A DNA stretch of 64,000 nucleotides, taken from NCBI GenBank assembly GCA_026929865.2, contig CM049395.1, positions 13,258,501 through 13,322,500 of the forward strand. Reading direction: 5' to 3'. The position numbers and the translations under genes are program-made. The first letter of the stretch is position 1. Every line of letters begins with the position of its first letter. This document shows, in pieces, positions 36,010 through 46,906 of this stretch. The DNA comes from Hyperoplus lanceolatus (Eukaryota > Chordata > Actinopteri > Uranoscopiformes > Ammodytidae). The notes under the pieces were generated by a model, which saw nothing but the letters and a program-made list of their open reading frames with translations, did no database searches and was not told the DNA's origin.

Positions 36010-36945
36010 TCAAACTTTTTTTGTAATGTTGCACCACTTTATTACTTTTGGAACACTGGAGACAATGTGAAAAGTCTCCAGAGACATTGTGGCTTGAAAT
36101 ATAGCCCTGCCTGTCTCTGCATCCCACAGACTGGCTGTCGATTCATCCTTTGACCCCAGCCAGGATAAGGAGCCCCAAATACGCATGTAAATGTGTTTTC
36201 TCCAGCTCCTTCCACTTTTCCCCAAAAACACACCTCCCTTCTAGATTAGTCATTTCCAGAATGATTTTCTGTATTGAATCTGGCATGACCAGCTCAAAAG
36301 CTGACTTGATGTCAGTCACACGAGTCAGTGCCATCCTAGTGGGCCCTGGCACTGTCTTTAAGGTGAAACTCGAAAAATTAGAATATGCAAAAGTTCATTT
36401 ATTTCAGTAATTTGACTCAAAAGGTGAAACTAATATAGTATATAGACCCATTACATGAAAGGTGAGATATTTAAAGCCTTTATGTGTTATAATTTAGATT
36501 ATTATGGTTTACACAGCTTATGAAAACCCCAAATTTAAAATCTCAGAACATTTGATTATTACATGAAATCAATAAAAAAAGGGATTTTTAATACAGAAAT
36601 ATCAGCCCTCTATAAAGTATAATCATGCATGTGTACTCAGTACTTGGTTTGGGTCCCTTCTGCATGACTTTTTGCCTTAATTCCAATTCATTTTCAATGA
36701 TATTCTAATTATATGAGTTACACCTGTATGTTTTCTGCAGACGCATATTTGGGGATGAATTTCACAATTTGTTGACATGAATGTCTTGCTTGGAGGAATA
36801 GGAATAGCAATTCCCTCATCTGGTTCAAATTCAGAATCATTAGAATAAGAATTTAGCTCAAGATACATCCTCCTCTATTTCACTGTCATGATCAATGATG
36901 ACTTCCAGAGCCTCCTGGACTGTCATCCTTTTGTTTCTGCTACTC
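36010..36945 (-). pseudogene. piggyBac transposase (PGBD-like) fragment, disrupted
   Basis: The minus strand carries the same blocks as copy 1. There is an acidic N-terminal block (NDSEFEPDEGIAIPIPPSKT), then, beyond the nested element, GPTRMALTRVTDIKSAFELV, EMTNLEGRCVFGEKWKELEK, LGLLILAG and TASLWDAETGRAIFQATMSLE. The bases matching the copy 1 start codon are not ATG here. Frames shift at least twice, and the frame is split by the 36359-36727 insertion. The downstream catalytic part is absent. Relic only. Confidence 0.8.
36359..36727 (+). mobile_element. Nested inverted-repeat element 'AGGTGAAACTCGAAAAATTAGAATAT', truncated
   Basis: It begins AGGTGAAACTCGAAAAATTA and ends with an imperfect inverted copy (TTCTAATTATATGAGTTACACCTG). 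TA lies at or near both junctions. Copy 1 of the piggyBac has 'cttta-tta-tgtt' at the equivalent point, so about 369 bp were inserted here. I recognise the left end as a common fish repeat; its superfamily is uncertain, with Tc1/mariner-like suggested by TA. The usual long middle is missing. Confidence 0.7.
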
Positions 36946-37763
36946 TTTGTAAAGGTCTGCCTGACAGAGTGTAATGTTGGTAGGACTCCCATGCAGAGAA
37001 TATTTTATATGTTTTGCCCCTCCCCTGTTGGTGTCCACTGAATGTGGGTGGAGTTTTCCAAAGGGAACATAAATGGTTCCTGTCAAAAGTCATAACACTT
37101 GCAACTGTGTGTGTGTGTGTGTGGGTGTGTGTGTGTGTTTGTGTGTGTGTGGGTGTGTGTGTGTGCGTGTGTGGGCGTGCGTATGTGTGTGCTTGTGTGA
37201 GATTTGGGTGAAATATGTCTCACAGGTGTAAAGAAAGAAATAGTCTTACATTTCTGACACCCTTTTACCACCAGTTTTACTGCCGGGTCAAATTGACCCG
37301 AACAGTATCTATGTGATATAAACATGCAGGGGGTGGTTGCAAATGTGTGAGATGAAATATTTTCATATTATATGTTGATTACCCTAATTAAGGCAAGCAG
37401 AAGAAGTTTCATACTGAAAAAATTATTTTAACTATTTTTCCTAGATCTTCAAACTTTGAAACGGGTCAATTTGACCCGGAACATAACAGGAGGGTTAATA
37501 TAAAATGTATAGATAGTAACATAATACACTATAGTAATCTTAACATGTGTCATAACAAAATACACTACACAACAGGACGAATAACAGTGTCTGCTTTGTT
37601 CAGTGCATGGGAGGAAACAAACATCTACAGTTTTCAGAGGTGTGTGTGTTTAAAAAAGTGGCATCAACATAACGTCAGCTTTCTGGCAGAAATGAATTGT
37701 CTCCAGAACGTGGGCTGATTTACCACAGGCACACGTACACACACAAACACACACAAACACACA

Positions 37764-37822
<59 letters not shown>

Positions 37823-38374
37823 ACACCACAGACTGCAATCAAGTTGTATTCAGGAATGCAAAATACTGACAAGAAATTATTGAATGTAATGGCATTCACA
37901 TATGGGATGAAAACACACATTTAATCATTCATTCTGGTCTAGAGTAAATAAATGTCATTATATAGCCTAGGCCTATATTTGCTCAAAGACATAGAAAAGA
38001 GACAGCCACATTGAATTATGGTGTGGTAGGCCTTTTTTGTTTTATTTTAACCATCATTACTTTTCCATTAATAAAACAACTCATTTTAAATGTATATATA
38101 GGCCTATCCACCTCCTGTCACTTATCTTTCTGTTCGTACAGCCATATACAGAGGGAATTAACATTTTTCGAATAGTAGAATTAATCGGATTAATACACAT
38201 TGTAATGGTTTGTCAGCCCTAGTACAAATAAAACGCAAAACATAATTTTTTAACATGTTAATACAAGGCAGCTCTGATCAGTTTGATAAAAAGCTGAATT
38301 TGTCAGCCAAATCAATCAGATAATCCTGACTGATGGGCAAGTGTAAATTCCTCCTTGGATGAAAAAGTGTGTAC

Positions 38375-38507
<133 letters not shown>

Positions 38508-38915
38508 GTGTGCAAAATAGAGAGCTATTCTGTTATGGAGTAAAGTGTGATCTGAGTGGATAACACTGCAGAACATCATCTGATAATGCACCTCTTTAAA
38601 TCCAAAATGTGTAGGATATGGTATGAAAACGTCTTTAATTTACAGTTTTGAACGAAAGGAAAGTTTAATTTTGAACCAAAGGTAAGGGTCAGCCTATAAG
38701 TTTTACCTGTTAAATAAGAGTGACATCAAACCATTGTTGATGTTGATATGGACCCTCTGGAAGCTTCCAAAGTTAGTGAACAGTATTTTTGCATCCAAAC
38801 CAAATGACTTGGCAGGGTAACACAAATTCACATTTTTGTAAAAAAAAAAAGAATTAAACATCAGGCCATTAACATGCCTTAGCTATAGTTCCTGTCCAGC
38901 ACTTCTTAGAAAGTT

Positions 38916-39733
38916 ATGGAAGTAAATGAGTGTCATCGGATTTTGAAAATAAAAAGCCATTGATTTTTAAGCACTGAATATTTATGCATTGCAATTACGT
39001 ATCTGAATTTTTTGCAGCATTGAAATAATGTATCTGAATTTTTTGCCTCTGAATTTAACTAATTAAATGTTAAACAACAAATTTTCACCTTTATTATACA
39101 ATGTTCTCAAATTCAAAATCAAATATTCAACGTTAAAAAATTCAACGTGCCAAATTCAACTGCAAAATCCCATGTATGAAATTCAGAGTAAAACGTTGGG
39201 GACCCAAGGAAGAGCAATCGATCATAGATGTTAGATCGCGTTCAACAAAGAGAGCAAGTAGGGATATTAGCTCGTTGCCTTGAATACCCCTGACTGAGTA
39301 GGAAGGCAAATCAGGTTTTAGCCATGTCAAACGGCAACACAAGTAAAGAGGGTGCTTTGGTGAGTACAAACATGTTTCTATATATATGCTAGCCATTATA
39401 TTCTTCCTTATATATTCCCACTGGCTCTCTTTGTTTGAACGCAATCTAGCATCTATGATCGATTGCTCTTCCTTGGGTCCCCAAAGTTTTACTCTTAATT
39501 TCATACATGGGATTTTGCAGTTGAATTTGGCACATTGAATTTTTTAACGTTGAATATTTGATTTGGAATTTGAGAACATTGTAAAATAAAGGTGAAAATT
39601 AATTGTTTAAAATGTAATGAGTTAAATTCAGAGGCAAAGAATTCGGATACATTATTTCAATGCATAAATATTCAGTGCTTAAAATTCAATGGCTTTTTAT
39701 TTTCAAAATCCGATGACACTCATTTACTTCCAT
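38916..39733. mobile_element. Palindromic MITE with 310-340 bp inverted arms
   Basis: The left arm (38916-39255) and right arm (39424-39733) are inverted copies of each other with scattered differences. They surround a spacer of about 168 bp. The ends read ATGGAAGTAAATGAG / CTCATTTACTTCCAT. The direct repeat agaaagtt (8 bp, or 9 bp with the preceding t) flanks it at 38908-38915 and 39734-39741. Long inverted repeats with 8-9 bp duplications suggest a Mutator-like or hAT-like foldback element (inference). The 120-codon minus-strand open frame in the middle spans arm-spacer-arm and is not a credible gene. Confidence 0.85.
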
Positions 39734-39741
39734 AGAAAGTT

Positions 39742-39919
39742 AATACTTTCGTAGTGAATCAGATGGTTAATGTTCCCAGTTATAAGCTGGACACTATTTT
39801 AGTGTATTATAAAATAAATATATTGTTTTGTTGAAAGCAAGCATGCCAAACTTGACCGTTGACACTGGTTTGCTATGTTGTGCTCCACAAAGCTGGAAAG
39901 TCACGTTGATGTCACTTTA

Positions 39920-40004
<85 letters not shown>

Positions 40005-41567
40005 CGTAGTTTATCCCTCTTCTTCCTGCCCACCTGTCTGTGTGTGTATGTGTGTTCCTCCGTGGGTGTTAACCATAAAAACAATGTAAGTCCTGTTAAA
40101 CCTCCCCATATGTCAACTCTAACACTCATCTCAGCTCAATGTGTCTTTCAATTGTTGTGTGTGTGGGTGATAGATAAAGTAAGAGATAGAAAATTTGTGT
40201 AGGCCGTTGTGCACCATTCTGTGTGTGTATTGTGAAAGCGAGAGAGTGTGTCTGTTTGTGTTTTTTGAATCAGTGTCGGTTTGTGGGCGTTTTGTGTATT
40301 CTGGATCAATACATGTTGTGTTTGGGGAAATAAACAGCCCCCTTTAGGGCTTTCTGGGGGATAGCTGAACACACACACACATGCATGTACACATAAAAAA
40401 CACACACACACACTCATATGCACTTAACCCTCTGTGCTTATGTGCTCCATGTCTGCAGCATATTTACAAGATAAATGGCTGACTGTGGGGAAGAGTGTGT
40501 AGTTCTTTGTGCATGTATAGTAGGTCTGAGATAAGCTCAATGTCTTTAGAGTACACTTGTTCTAGGTGCATTATGTATGACCTTCAGTATCACACACATT
40601 GATGTTCCATTGCCAATACTGAACGACACTGTCTCTCATAGCCACATTGACTCAGTGGTTGCTATGGCTGTTGCTGTATTGAAACACAAAAACAAACACA
40701 AACATGACAGAAAGACCAACCGACAAGCTGTATGTCTGATATTTAGTGATGAAAACAGCCAATACAATTGAACTCACAATTCACCTCGTTATGTAGACAG
40801 TCACATGCATGTGCCTCATTGTCAACCCCAACAATGTTCACACTTCTCACATTTTTATGATAAGAACTTTCTGGCCTAAGACATCTTCTTGGAGCCTCAC
40901 AATACTGAAAACAAAGCAATTATTGTGCACACACAACTCATCCAAACAAACCGTCTATTGTCCAGGTGCAAGATTGAAACATCCAGGTAGTTGAACAATT
41001 GTGGCACTAAGAAGCTATGTGTTTAAATGTCACTTTTAATGTATCTGCATTAATGGTTGTTCCACAGGACCTGTAGTGGGTTAAAAACCATTACAGATTA
41101 TAAACTTACTTTGTACTACAGTCATGGCTCACCTGTTTAATTATAGTGTATGCAAATGAACAGACAAAACCACTGGAGGCTCTGTATGATTACAGTAGAA
41201 ATATGGCAATAAAGGACGGATCTCCACTTAGAAACTACTAAAAAGCTTAATTTTAGTCATTTTAGTCCACAGGTGTCAACTATAAAGTGTTATACATTTT
41301 GCCAGTATTTAGAGGGACACACTGAGAACTGATCACCAACTATAAGCAACTACTGCAAATTACCAAGTCAAATTAGTCAAATCACCTGACAAAGATATTT
41401 CTGGAACATATGACAAAACTGAGTGCAATATGCCAATGTGTACACACTGGATTACAGGGATTTACACCTATGCTTCGAACAGTGGATTTACCATAATATT
41501 TCCTATTTCACTGGATTACATTCCGTCTGAAAAGGACTTCTGGATATGTAAGTATAATAAAACACAT

Positions 41568-41568
<1 letters not shown>
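39742..41568. other. Intronic sequence with a (GT)n tract
   Basis: (GT)n at 39922-40002, about 80 bp. Scattered GT/CA-rich patches follow to 40420. No exon or element ends recognised. Confidence 0.5.

Positions 41569-41655
<87 letters not shown>
41569..41655 (+). repeat. (CA)n microsatellite
   Basis: About 86 bp of CA. It faces a (GT)n tract 125 bp further on. Confidence 0.96.
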
Positions 41656-41657
<2 letters not shown>

Positions 41658-41778
41658 CCAGATAAAACATGGTTTAATGATAATATATAGTATATTGTAT
41701 TATCCAAAAGAACAGCTATTAATCTTCTATACTCAGGCATTGTAGTGTGTGAGCATTTCACATCATAAAACAAAAAAT

Positions 41779-41780
<2 letters not shown>

Positions 41781-41866
<86 letters not shown>
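41781..41866 (+). repeat. (GT)n microsatellite
   Basis: About 86 bp of GT ending in (GGGT)n. With 41569-41655 it forms a large inverted pair. Confidence 0.96.
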
Positions 41867-41873
<7 letters not shown>

Positions 41874-42449
41874 GGTGGGGTGTATAGATCTGTTAACACC
41901 TTAACAATTTCTAATTAAAAAGGTCGACATGTGTGCATTTGTTAATAGCTTAAAACAGGGTAGCATTATACGTTAATAGTGTATTTGTGCACCTCTATGC
42001 CAATACATATCCCATCCCAGTCACTGAATTTGTGTGTGTGTGTGTATCTTGCAGCAGTCAAGATCATCTCAGTAGATCGAAGGCGTGAGCCTGAAGCATG
42101 CTCAACATTGAACGCACCTTGGTTTTACCATATTTTACAGCTCTTATTGTCGTTGTTCAGTGTTTCCATTTAAGTAGTGTTCATTCCAGAGAAAAACCAT
42201 TTCTACGCTTGGAGAAATTCATATCCTGCTTCGCACATGCATACCTGTGCATGCACACACACACACTCACAGGGGCACGTACACACACACACACACACAC
42301 CAGTGACGTGCGTTGAGGTCAGTGAGTGAGTAGTCACTGAGTTCTGAAAGCCAGATTTCTCTAAACCTATATATTGTTAAATCAAAAACAATAAACAACA
42401 AACAGGCACACACGGACGATTTCAAATAAGTTCCTCCCTTTCTTTCTCT

Positions 42450-42513
42450 CTCACTCACCCACTCACTCACTCACTCACTCACTCACTCACTCACTCACTC
42501 ACTCACTCACTCA

Positions 42514-42602
<89 letters not shown>
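42450..42602 (+). repeat. Compound (CTCA)n / (CA)n microsatellite
   Basis: About 17 CTCA units followed by about 42 CA units. Confidence 0.95.
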
Positions 42603-42606
<4 letters not shown>

Positions 42607-42768
42607 GGGACGTATATGAAATGTCCCGACGGTGACTTCAGGTTTGCCCGTAGCCTACTGTAGTTTGGTCTAAATGATTAAACATCGCATCCATCGACTT
42701 AACGGATCCGTCCCTTACACCGAGGGCTGAAAAAACGTAAGGCAACAAGTCAAACCTTCGCCGAATCA

Positions 42769-42957
42769 AACGTAGAGTTACGTATGTAACTCCGGTTCTA
42801 TGAATCCTGGATGACCGCCAGAGGCGGTGCATTAAGCACTGGACTTATCCGTCTCGCGCATGCGCAGGTTCGAGTACCAGTATCAACAAAGTCACCTGTG
42901 ACCCTTGTGACACCGGAAGGGCTATATAGCCCGGTGTCTACAGAGGATCTGTTCCCA
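42769..42957 (+). repeat. DIRS inverted terminal repeat, 3' side of the element
   Basis: It matches the complement of 48664-48826 through 'ccgccagaggcggtgcatta', 'gcgcatgcgc', 'aacaaagtcacctgtgaccc' and 'gggctatatagccc'. The outermost 30 bases differ between the two ends, as is usual for DIRS repeats. Confidence 0.88.
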
Positions 42958-42999
42958 GAATCTTCTCGCGAACCACGACTTCTGAGTGACCTGTTACTC

Positions 43000-43110
43000 T
43001 GGCGGTCATCCAGGATTCATAGAACCGGAGTTACATACGTAATTCTACGTTCTATTTCATCCTTACTGACCGCCAGAGGCGGTGCATTAAGCACTGGATG
43101 GCCAATACCA
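43000..43110 (-). repeat. DIRS internal complementary region
   Basis: The first half is complementary to the outer edge of the left terminal repeat (the 'ggattcatagaaccggagtt' phrase). The second half is identical in sense to the complement of the right terminal repeat edge ('ttctatttcatccttactga'). The two halves meet at GTT. In DIRS elements this region templates the missing ends during formation of the circular DNA. Confidence 0.85.
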
Positions 43111-43140
43111 ACAACGTCATGAAGAATCCAAGCACTCACC

Positions 43141-44160
43141 TCACTGACTGGAGACAGCGGAGCTTGGCATCAGGACCACGCCCATTGGATGGGGGGTGGC
43201 AACGTTGACCCGGTAAAACCTTGCGAATGTGCTAGACGAGGCCAATGACGCCGCGGCACAGATGGTTCCCAGGGGCACTCCTCTCAGGGCAGCCCATGAC
43301 GTAGAGACGCTCCTGGTTGAGTGACCCCTCACCCTGTATGGCGGGGGACGCCCACTGGTCCCATAGGCATGAGCTATGGTCTCCACAATCCAGTGGGACA
43401 GCCTTGCTTCGTCAAGGCACGACCCTTGTTAGGGCCACCATGGCAAACAAAAAGCTGCTCTAACTGACAAATACTGGCAGTAGCAGAAATATAAGCCCCA
43501 AGAGCCCGAACTGGGCACAGCAGCTCAGACCCACCCTCCACAGCTGGGGGATCGAAACGCGCCAACTGGATGGGTTGGTTCAGGTGATTACATGGAAGCT
43601 CCTTTGGTAAAAAGGCAATATTCGGCCATAGAGTGACCCCCGAGCCATCAGAGTTCCACCTCAGGCATGTATCACTCACCGATAGGGCATGCAACTCCCC
43701 GACTCGCTTCACCGAGGTTATGGCGAGTAAAAAGGCAGCCTTCATGGACAGCCACTTCAACCCCCCTTGACCCATAGGCTCGAAGGGAGGCGACGACAAA
43801 GCCTCCAGCATCAATGGCAGGTCCCATGTCGGAGCCCTCCTGGCTGTCGGGGGACGCAGCCTCAGAGCCCCCCTAAGGAACAGGGACACTAACCTGTGGC
43901 ATCCTACCGTGGTCAACCCTATCGTGTAGGGAGGAAATAGCAGCGACATAGACCCTCAAGGTAGAGTGAGACCGGCCACTATCCAGGAGGGACTGCAAAA
44001 ATTCCAGGACGGTGGTCACAGTGCAGTGCACTGGATCCACGGCCCTAGCTGCACACCAGTTTGAAAACAGCTTCCATCTGTTCCCGTACTGCAACCTGGT
44101 TGATGGTGCCCTGGCACTCAGAACAGTGTCTCTGACCGCTGCAGTACAATCCCTCAGCAG
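43141..44160 (-). pseudogene. DIRS tyrosine recombinase, frameshifted
   Basis: Three overlapping minus-strand frames carry consecutive parts. 44094-43873: core-binding domain (LQYGNRWKLFSNWC, HSTLRVYVAAIS). 43949-43374: first half of the catalytic domain, with the Arg in SVKRVGELHAL. 43386-43141: second half, with the His-x-x-Arg in GHSTRSVSTSWA and the Tyr nucleophile in FARFYRVN. All four signature residues (R, H, R, Y) are still visible. Breaks near 43900 and 43380 prevent one continuous product. In the family this enzyme integrates the circular cDNA. It lies downstream of RT/RNase H, as expected. Confidence 0.87.
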
Positions 44161-44175
44161 CGGGCCCTGCAGTGG

Positions 44176-45720
44176 CTAAGCCCAGAGCTGAAGGCGACGG
44201 GGGTCGGGATGCCAGATCTGACCCCCCAGTTGTGACAGGAGATCCCTCCTGTTGGGGATGCGCCTTAGCTCGCCGCAGCAGAGCCTGAGCAGCAGTGGAT
44301 ACCAGGGCCTCCCCGGCCAAAAGGGGGCCACCAGAAGAAGCCGGTGGCCCTGCAACAGGACCCTTTGGAGTGTTGGTAGAACCAGAGGCAATGGTGGGTA
44401 TGCATACAGCGGCCTGTCCGGCCAATCGTGCGCCAGCGCGTCCTGCCCTAAAGGGCTGGACGCTTCTGCCCAGGAGAACCAGAGGGGGCAATGCGCCGAC
44501 TCCTCCGAGGCAAAAAGGTCTACCTCTGCCCTGCCGAAGAGGCCCCACATTAACTCCACCACCTCTGGGTGCAGCCGCCATTCCCCCGGTGGAGGCTTCT
44601 GTCGGGAGAGGAAGTCTGCAGCCCGATTCTTGTCCCCCGGCAAATAGGCTGCCCGTAGGCTGGCCAGACAGGGAGAATAGAGGGAATACCCGGAGAAGCC
44701 GTGCCGACCCTGATGGTTCACCTGGGAAACCGTGGCCATGTTGTCTGACCGGACCAGGACGTGTCGGCCTGCCAAATGGGGAAGAAAGCTGGCCAGTGCC
44801 AGCTGCACAGCCCGGAGCTCCAGCACATTGATGTGATGTGTAGCATCTCGGGCAGACCACCATCCCTGTGCAGTCCTGCCCCGCCACACTGCGCCCCAGC
44901 CTGAGAGGCAGGTGTCCGTTGTTACTGTCTCCCGGCGTGCCGGAATTGCACCCATGGGCACGCCTGCCGTCAGATACGCTCTCTCCCTCCATGGAGCCAG
45001 AGAGACGAAACACTGTAGGGTCACCTTGACCCACCTTTGCCTGTGCCATCTGGCATCTAGGTGCAGGCTGTTCAGCCACATTTGGAGTGGGCGCAGGGAC
45101 AGTAAACCCAGAGGCACCACAGCTGAGGCAGCTGCCAGTTTGCCCACAAGCTGAAGGAATTGAATAAAAAACAGCCTTCTGCCGGCCGTGAAGAGGGGAA
45201 GGAGGCGGAGGATGTCGCTCACGCGCCGAGGTGACAGGTAGGCCTTCATGGTGACCGAGTCTAGGACCAACCCCAGAAAGGTAACCCGCTGGAAGGGGTC
45301 CAAGCAACTCTTTGATCGGTTCACCGTCAAGCCCAGCCGGGCGACGTGCGCCAGCAGGCGGGCCGTATCCTGGGCCACCTGGGACCTGGATGGTGCACAG
45401 TCCAGCCAGTCGTCCAGATACGGCAGGACCTTCATGCCCTGCGCCTGCAGGGGTGCGAGGGCTGCCGCCACAACTCTGGTGAAAACCCTCGGGGAGAGGG
45501 AAAGCCCAAAGGGAAGAACCTTGAACTGGAAATGTTGGCCCTGATAGGCAAACCTCAGGAACTGCCTGTGGCCTGACGCCACGGGCACATGAAAATAGGC
45601 GTCCTTTAGGTCTATAGTCGTGAACCTCTCCCTCCTGGCCACTACCCTCAGGGTGTCTGCTGAGGTGAGCATGTGGAATGGAAGAACTTTTAAAAACGTG
45701 TTGAGGCCCCTTAGGTCCAG
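44176..45720 (-). pseudogene. DIRS reverse transcriptase and RNase H, 5' end shifted out of frame
   Basis: One open frame of about 500 codons (Met at 45672) runs through most of RT and all of RNase H. RT motifs: TTIDLKDAYFHV with the first catalytic Asp, LPFGLSLSPRVF, YLDDWL with the Asp pair, and VTFLGLVLDS. RNase H: TTDTCLSGWGAV, LELRAVQLAL, VLVRSDNMATV, and DKNRAADFLS at its end. A C-terminal extension follows (VDLFASEES, PLPLVLPTLQRVLLQGH, APFWPGRPWYPLL), typical of DIRS polymerases. The catalytic residues look intact. The N-terminal RT segment lies in another frame and is cut off by a TGA at 45723, so the protein cannot be made in one piece without frameshifting. The opposite-strand open frames are shadows. 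Confidence 0.93.
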
Positions 45721-45722
45721 AA

Positions 45723-46906
45723 TCAGAATCCGCCGTCTTTCTTGGGTACCAGAAAGTACACCGAGTAGAACCCCCCGGGTTGCAACTGGGGCTCCACTGG
45801 CTCGATCGCACCCTTGGCCAGGAGGGCGGATAGCTCCTGGGCCAGAGCTGAGGCCTTCGCCGGATCTCGGACGACTGTCCTCTTGACCCGGCCAAAGGCC
45901 TGGGGCCGGCGTCGGAACTGTAATTCGTACCCCCGGGTTAAGGTGGAAACCACCCAGGGGTCTATAGTACAGGCAGCCCAGTAACTGAGCTGCTGCTGGG
46001 AAAAACAGCCGACGACCGGCCCCGTGGTCCTAGTGCCTGTCCCTCCGGCCCCTATCAGCTCTGGAGGGGTACCGGCGAGAATCTGTGGGCCGAGGCCGCC
46101 TGGGCGGTGGGCGGGCGGGGGCGCAAAAGTTATCAGCGGGCTGCTGGGCAGGCCGCCCAGACCTACGCACGCCTTCGCCTCTTGCTGGATAAGGCTGGGG
46201 ACGGCCCCGGGGGGCAGTCGGGGGGGCTCTAGGCCTGCTCTAGGCCTGGGCACACTACTGCGAAGACCCGACAGCTGTATGTTGGTTTGCCTAGCTTGGG
46301 CAACTCGCTCCAATGACTCCAGGGCAGCTGATCCAAACAGCTCCCCCGGCACCACTGGCACGGCCCTGAGGGCCTTCCTGCACGCCTCTGTCAGGGGCGA
46401 CTGAGCCAACCAAACTTGGCGGCGAGTCTGGACCAGGGTGGACATAACACGCCCCAACTCCCTAGACATGAGGGCGAAGGCCTGTAGGGACGCATCGCTA
46501 AGGTCCTGCATAGATGGATCAACTGCAGCTTGCTGCAGCGAAGTTGAGAGCGCCAGCATCAAGTGGGAGAGGGAGTTGCCTATCCGACTCATACGTGCTG
46601 CTGCGTCATAGGCCTTTGAAAGCAGGTCGTCTGTAACCCTGCACGGGGGCCGAGGGCACCTGGCATCCGGCCGCAAAGCCTGATCGGGAGCCAAAATGAG
46701 GGAGGCAATGGCAGGCTCAATGGGTGGCATGCGACCCAGCCCATATTGCGCTGGATCTTTCATGGCAGCCATGGCGCGAGCACTGGAAGTAGGACGGGAG
46801 AAAGCCTTATCATTCTTCCAGCAAGCGTGTAGCTCCTTTAAGTACTCCTCCGAAGGCGGGACAGAGAAAGAGGCTGTGACAGGGTTAAGAGAGGGAGCGA
46901 AAACAC
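45723..46906 (-). pseudogene. DIRS gag-like region plus N-terminal RT segment
   Basis: The minus frame is open from 47024 to 45723, but everything upstream of 46906 is hAT sequence. The DIRS part starts within a Pro/Ser-rich piece (SLNPVTASFSVPPSEEYLKEL). It continues through a helical gag-like region (AYDAAARMSRIGNSLSHLML, SRELGRVMSTLVQTRRQVW) and a Pro/Gly-rich linker. It ends with the RT N-terminus (IDPWVVSTLTRGYELQF, LLAKGAIEPVEP, GGFYSVYFLVPKKDGG), then TGA. In DIRS elements gag and pol are normally separate or overlapping frames. Here the gag stop has been lost, or the fusion is ancestral; I cannot tell which. The true start codon was lost or displaced by the hAT insertion at 46906/46907. 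Confidence 0.82.

Larger units (their letters stand above)
35762..37494 (-). mobile_element. piggyBac-type DNA transposon, copy 2 (degenerate)
   Basis: TTAA at 35758-35761 and 37495-37498; inverted ends CCCTCCTGTTATGTTC. It has the same family and interior order as copy 1 but in reverse orientation. Palindromes CGGGTCAATTTGACCCG lie at about 35806, 37284 and 37462. It contains a mixed (GT)n tract (37107-37200) and a nested element (36359-36727). Compared with copy 1 it lacks the inverted segment, the SINE and a 13-bp piece near 36740. Confidence 0.87.
35035..37569 (-). mobile_element. Probable solo LTR (antisense), interrupted by piggyBac copy 2
   Basis: Flanked by the 4-bp direct repeat CAAC (35031-35034 and 37570-37573). 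The uninterrupted copy B has a single GCAAC at this point. Read on the minus strand the segment begins TGTAGTG and ends ATACAGCA, the TG...CA rule of LTRs. An AATAAAAG signal lies about 110 bp before the end. Excluding the piggyBac copy it is about 0.8 kb. No internal coding region or second LTR is present, so it looks like a solo LTR left by recombination. The family cannot be named. Confidence 0.55.
34514..38221 (-). mobile_element. hAT element, family 'TAGGGCTGTCAAA', copy C, multiply interrupted
   Basis: Same orientation as copy B. The left end is TATGGCTGTCAAAATTAACGC and the right end TGTCAGCCCTA. The 8-bp flanks gtaaaaat / gtacaaat differ at one base. Segments align with copies A and B: the 'ctacagtcact' region, 'gttgatgtcgg', 'cagttttcagaggtgtgtgtg', and 'cacctcctgtcacttatctttc'. 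Two large insertions break it: a 257-bp MITE and a 2.5-kb LTR segment. Without them it is about 0.9 kb. It contains a (CA)n tract at 37737-37820. Confidence 0.8.

Noticed and set aside
39142..39504. 120-codon minus-strand frame
   Set aside because: It runs through both arms and the spacer of the palindromic element and shows no domain.
44045..45895. 616-codon minus-strand frame overlapping the DIRS RT frame
   Set aside because: It is the longest frame in the window, but its translation is low-complexity Gly/Pro/Arg/Ser without RT motifs. The true RT/RNase H lies in the neighbouring frame at 44176-45672.
44252..46404. Plus-strand open frames of up to 178 codons opposite the DIRS polymerase and gag
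   Set aside because: They are GC-rich shadows of the minus-strand coding sequence, with no domain of their own. The RT and RNase H motifs are all on the minus strand.
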